Below, one piece after another: positions 62,870 through 64,000 of a DNA stretch of 64,000 nucleotides. A model generated the notes under the pieces. It did not search any database and was not told where the DNA came from. It saw nothing but the letters and a program-made list of their open reading frames with translations. Every line of letters begins with the position of its first letter. Within the stretch, counting starts at the first letter, position 1. Source of the stretch: Janthinobacterium sp. 344 (GTDB lineage Bacteria; Pseudomonadota; Gammaproteobacteria; Burkholderiales; Burkholderiaceae_D); NCBI RefSeq assembly GCF_900112025.1, contig NZ_FOKL01000001.1, forward strand, positions 1,045,084-1,109,083, read 5' to 3'. Made by a program: the position numbers and the translations under genes.

Positions 62870-64000
62870 TTACTCGGCTGGTTCAGCGTCAACGTCGTCG
62901 GCCGGTTTTTCATCGGCGTAGACTTTTTTCGGCATGACCTTGCGCTCGAACACGGCGGCGAAGAAACCATCGGTCTGGTGCAGGTGCGGCAGCAATTTCA
63001 GGTAGTCGCCCATTTCCAGTTCGATCTTCTGCTCGGCCAGCACCTTGTGCATCGGCACCAGGGTGAAGTCGGGATTGGCGGCCAGGAATTGTTCGGCGAT
63101 CTGATCGTTTTCTTCGTTCAGGAAGCTGCAGGTGGCGTACACCAGGCGGCCGCCACCCTTGACCAGGCGCGCCGCGCCAGCCAGGATCGCTGCCTGCTTG
63201 GCTTGCAGTTCGACGATGGAATTGGGCTGCTGGCGCCATTTCACGTCCGGATTGCGGCGCAGGGTGCCCAGGCCGCTGCATGGCGCATCGACCAGCACGC
63301 GGTCGATCTTGCCGGCCAGGCGCTTGATCTTGGCATCGCGCTCATGCGCGATCTGCACCGGATGCACGTTCGACAAGCCGCTGCGGGCCAGGCGCGGCTT
63401 GAGCTTGGCCAAACGCTTTTCCGACACGTCGAACGCATACAAACGGCCCGTGTTGCGCATCAGCGCACCCAAGGCGAGCGTCTTGCCGCCCGCGCCGGCG
63501 CAAAAGTCGACCACCATTTCGCCGCGCTTGGCGCCGACGATCTGCGACAGGATCTGGCTGCCTTCATCCTGCACTTCGATGGCGCCGCTCTGGAACAGGG
63601 GCAGGTTTTGCAAGGATGGCTTCTTGATGACGCGCAAGCCCAGCGGCGCGTAAGGCGTCGGCGTGCTGAGAATCGGTGCTTCGGCCAGGGCCAGCATCAC
63701 ATCGTCGCGCGTGGCCTTGAGGGAATTGACGCGCAGGTCCAGCGGCGCCGGCGCGTTCAAGGCATCGGCCAGCTTCATGGTTTCCGCTTCGCCGAACTGG
63801 GCGATCAGCTTGTCGAACAGCCAGGTCGGCATGTTGGCGCGCATGTTCGCCGGCATCAGGCTGCGGTCGATCTGCGTGATGCGTTCCAGCCATTCCACTT
63901 CTTCTTCCGTCAGGCCGCCCAGGGAATCGGCGCCGACGGCTTCGGCCAGGCCGAGGATGGTCAGGCGGCGCATGGTCGGGCCGCTGCCCGCTTCGGCGAA
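62870..64000 (-). CDS. rsmB: 16S rRNA (cytosine-967-C5)-methyltransferase RsmB (5' end missing)
   Basis: The frame is open to the right edge of the window (377 codons seen, reading FAEAGSGPTMRRL at the edge), so the N-terminus of this gene lies outside. The C-terminal RsmB/Nop domain is complete: VDFCAGAGGKTLALGALM (SAM binding), VDAPCSGLGTLRRNPD (catalytic Cys) and LVYATCSFLNEEN (second Cys). The NusB-like RNA-binding part is partly present. It methylates C967 of 16S rRNA. The tail KVYADEKPADDVDAEPAE is acidic and probably disordered. Confidence 0.9.
   Translation of the reverse strand, partial: FAEAGSGPTMRRLTILGLAEAVGADSLGGLTEEEVEWLERITQIDRSLMPANMRANMPTWLFDKLIAQFGEAETMKLADALNAPAPLDLRVNSLKATRDDVMLALAEAPILSTPTPYAPLGLRVIKKPSLQNLPLFQSGAIEVQDEGSQILSQIVGAKRGEMVVDFCAGAGGKTLALGALMRNTGRLYAFDVSEKRLAKLKPRLARSGLSNVHPVQIAHERDAKIKRLAGKIDRVLVDAPCSGLGTLRRNPDVKWRQQPNSIVELQAKQAAILAGAARLVKGGGRLVYATCSFLNEENDQIAEQFLAANPDFTLVPMHKVLAEQKIELEMGDYLKLLPHLHQTDGFFAAVFERKVMPKKVYADEKPADDVDAEPAE

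Overview
The window is GC-rich chromosomal DNA of a betaproteobacterium, most likely family Oxalobacteraceae (Janthinobacterium/Duganella/Massilia group). I judge this from protein content and gene order: tonB-exbB-exbD-exbD, ribF-ileS-lspA-coaBC-dut, nudix/aat/bpt/pyrD, cysTWA-cysB, fkpB-ispH, radC-rpmB-rpmG, a phasin, a PEP-CTERM protein and a Delta9 desaturase. No database search was possible. There is no prophage, integrase, transposase, plasmid gene, CRISPR array or rRNA operon. This is core and light-accessory chromosome, and most of the novelty is in the intergenic DNA.

Layout. 1-5400: an AT-rich gene end, then the prkA-yeaH-spoVR stress/starvation triad. 5829-9762: a TonB energising operon (tonB, exbB with an unusual secreted N-terminal extension, two exbD) followed by a TPR protein behind a strong terminator. 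10048-17542: core genes ribF, ileS, lspA, coaBC, dut and a lipoprotein resembling an M48 protease with a broken zinc motif. 17585-26606: accessory genes (46-aa membrane protein, xdhC, alkA, a secreted COG4315 protein with ECF sigma and anti-sigma, two MFS exporters each divergent from a regulator, mug). 26671-26976: two identical initiator tRNA-fMet genes. 27172-34976: Nudix, the N-degron transferases aat and bpt, an inverted Tricorn-like protease, pyrD and an aldo/keto reductase. 35280-40505: TonB-dependent receptor, PEP-CTERM protein, second aldo/keto reductase, a DUF2314/DUF2185 protein and an MmcQ/YjbR protein.

40502-47033: a sulfate uptake locus on the minus strand (sbp, a small hydrolase, a 1-Cys peroxiredoxin, cysT, cysW, cysA, cysB). 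47152-52367: dgkA, an IclR regulator, pbpG, a nitroreductase, an EamA exporter and a phasin with a well-formed promoter flanked by two TGC-N3-GCA operators. 52490-57903: livHMGF branched-chain amino acid importer genes without a binding protein, then fkpB-ispH. 58018-64000: a frameshifted small gene, radC, rpmB-rpmG, a fatty acid desaturase, an MscS channel and the start-truncated rsmB.

Most notable unexplained structure: (i) a dispersed palindromic intergenic element of about 90-115 bp in three copies plus a fragment; (ii) a 27-bp GGGTCGGACCC palindrome family just downstream of stop codons; (iii) the phasin control region; (iv) intercistronic hairpins that may set stoichiometry in the TonB operon; (v) the degenerate M48 lipoprotein; (vi) a small gene broken at an A-tract. 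I did not find a clearly novel multi-gene defence or biosynthetic system.
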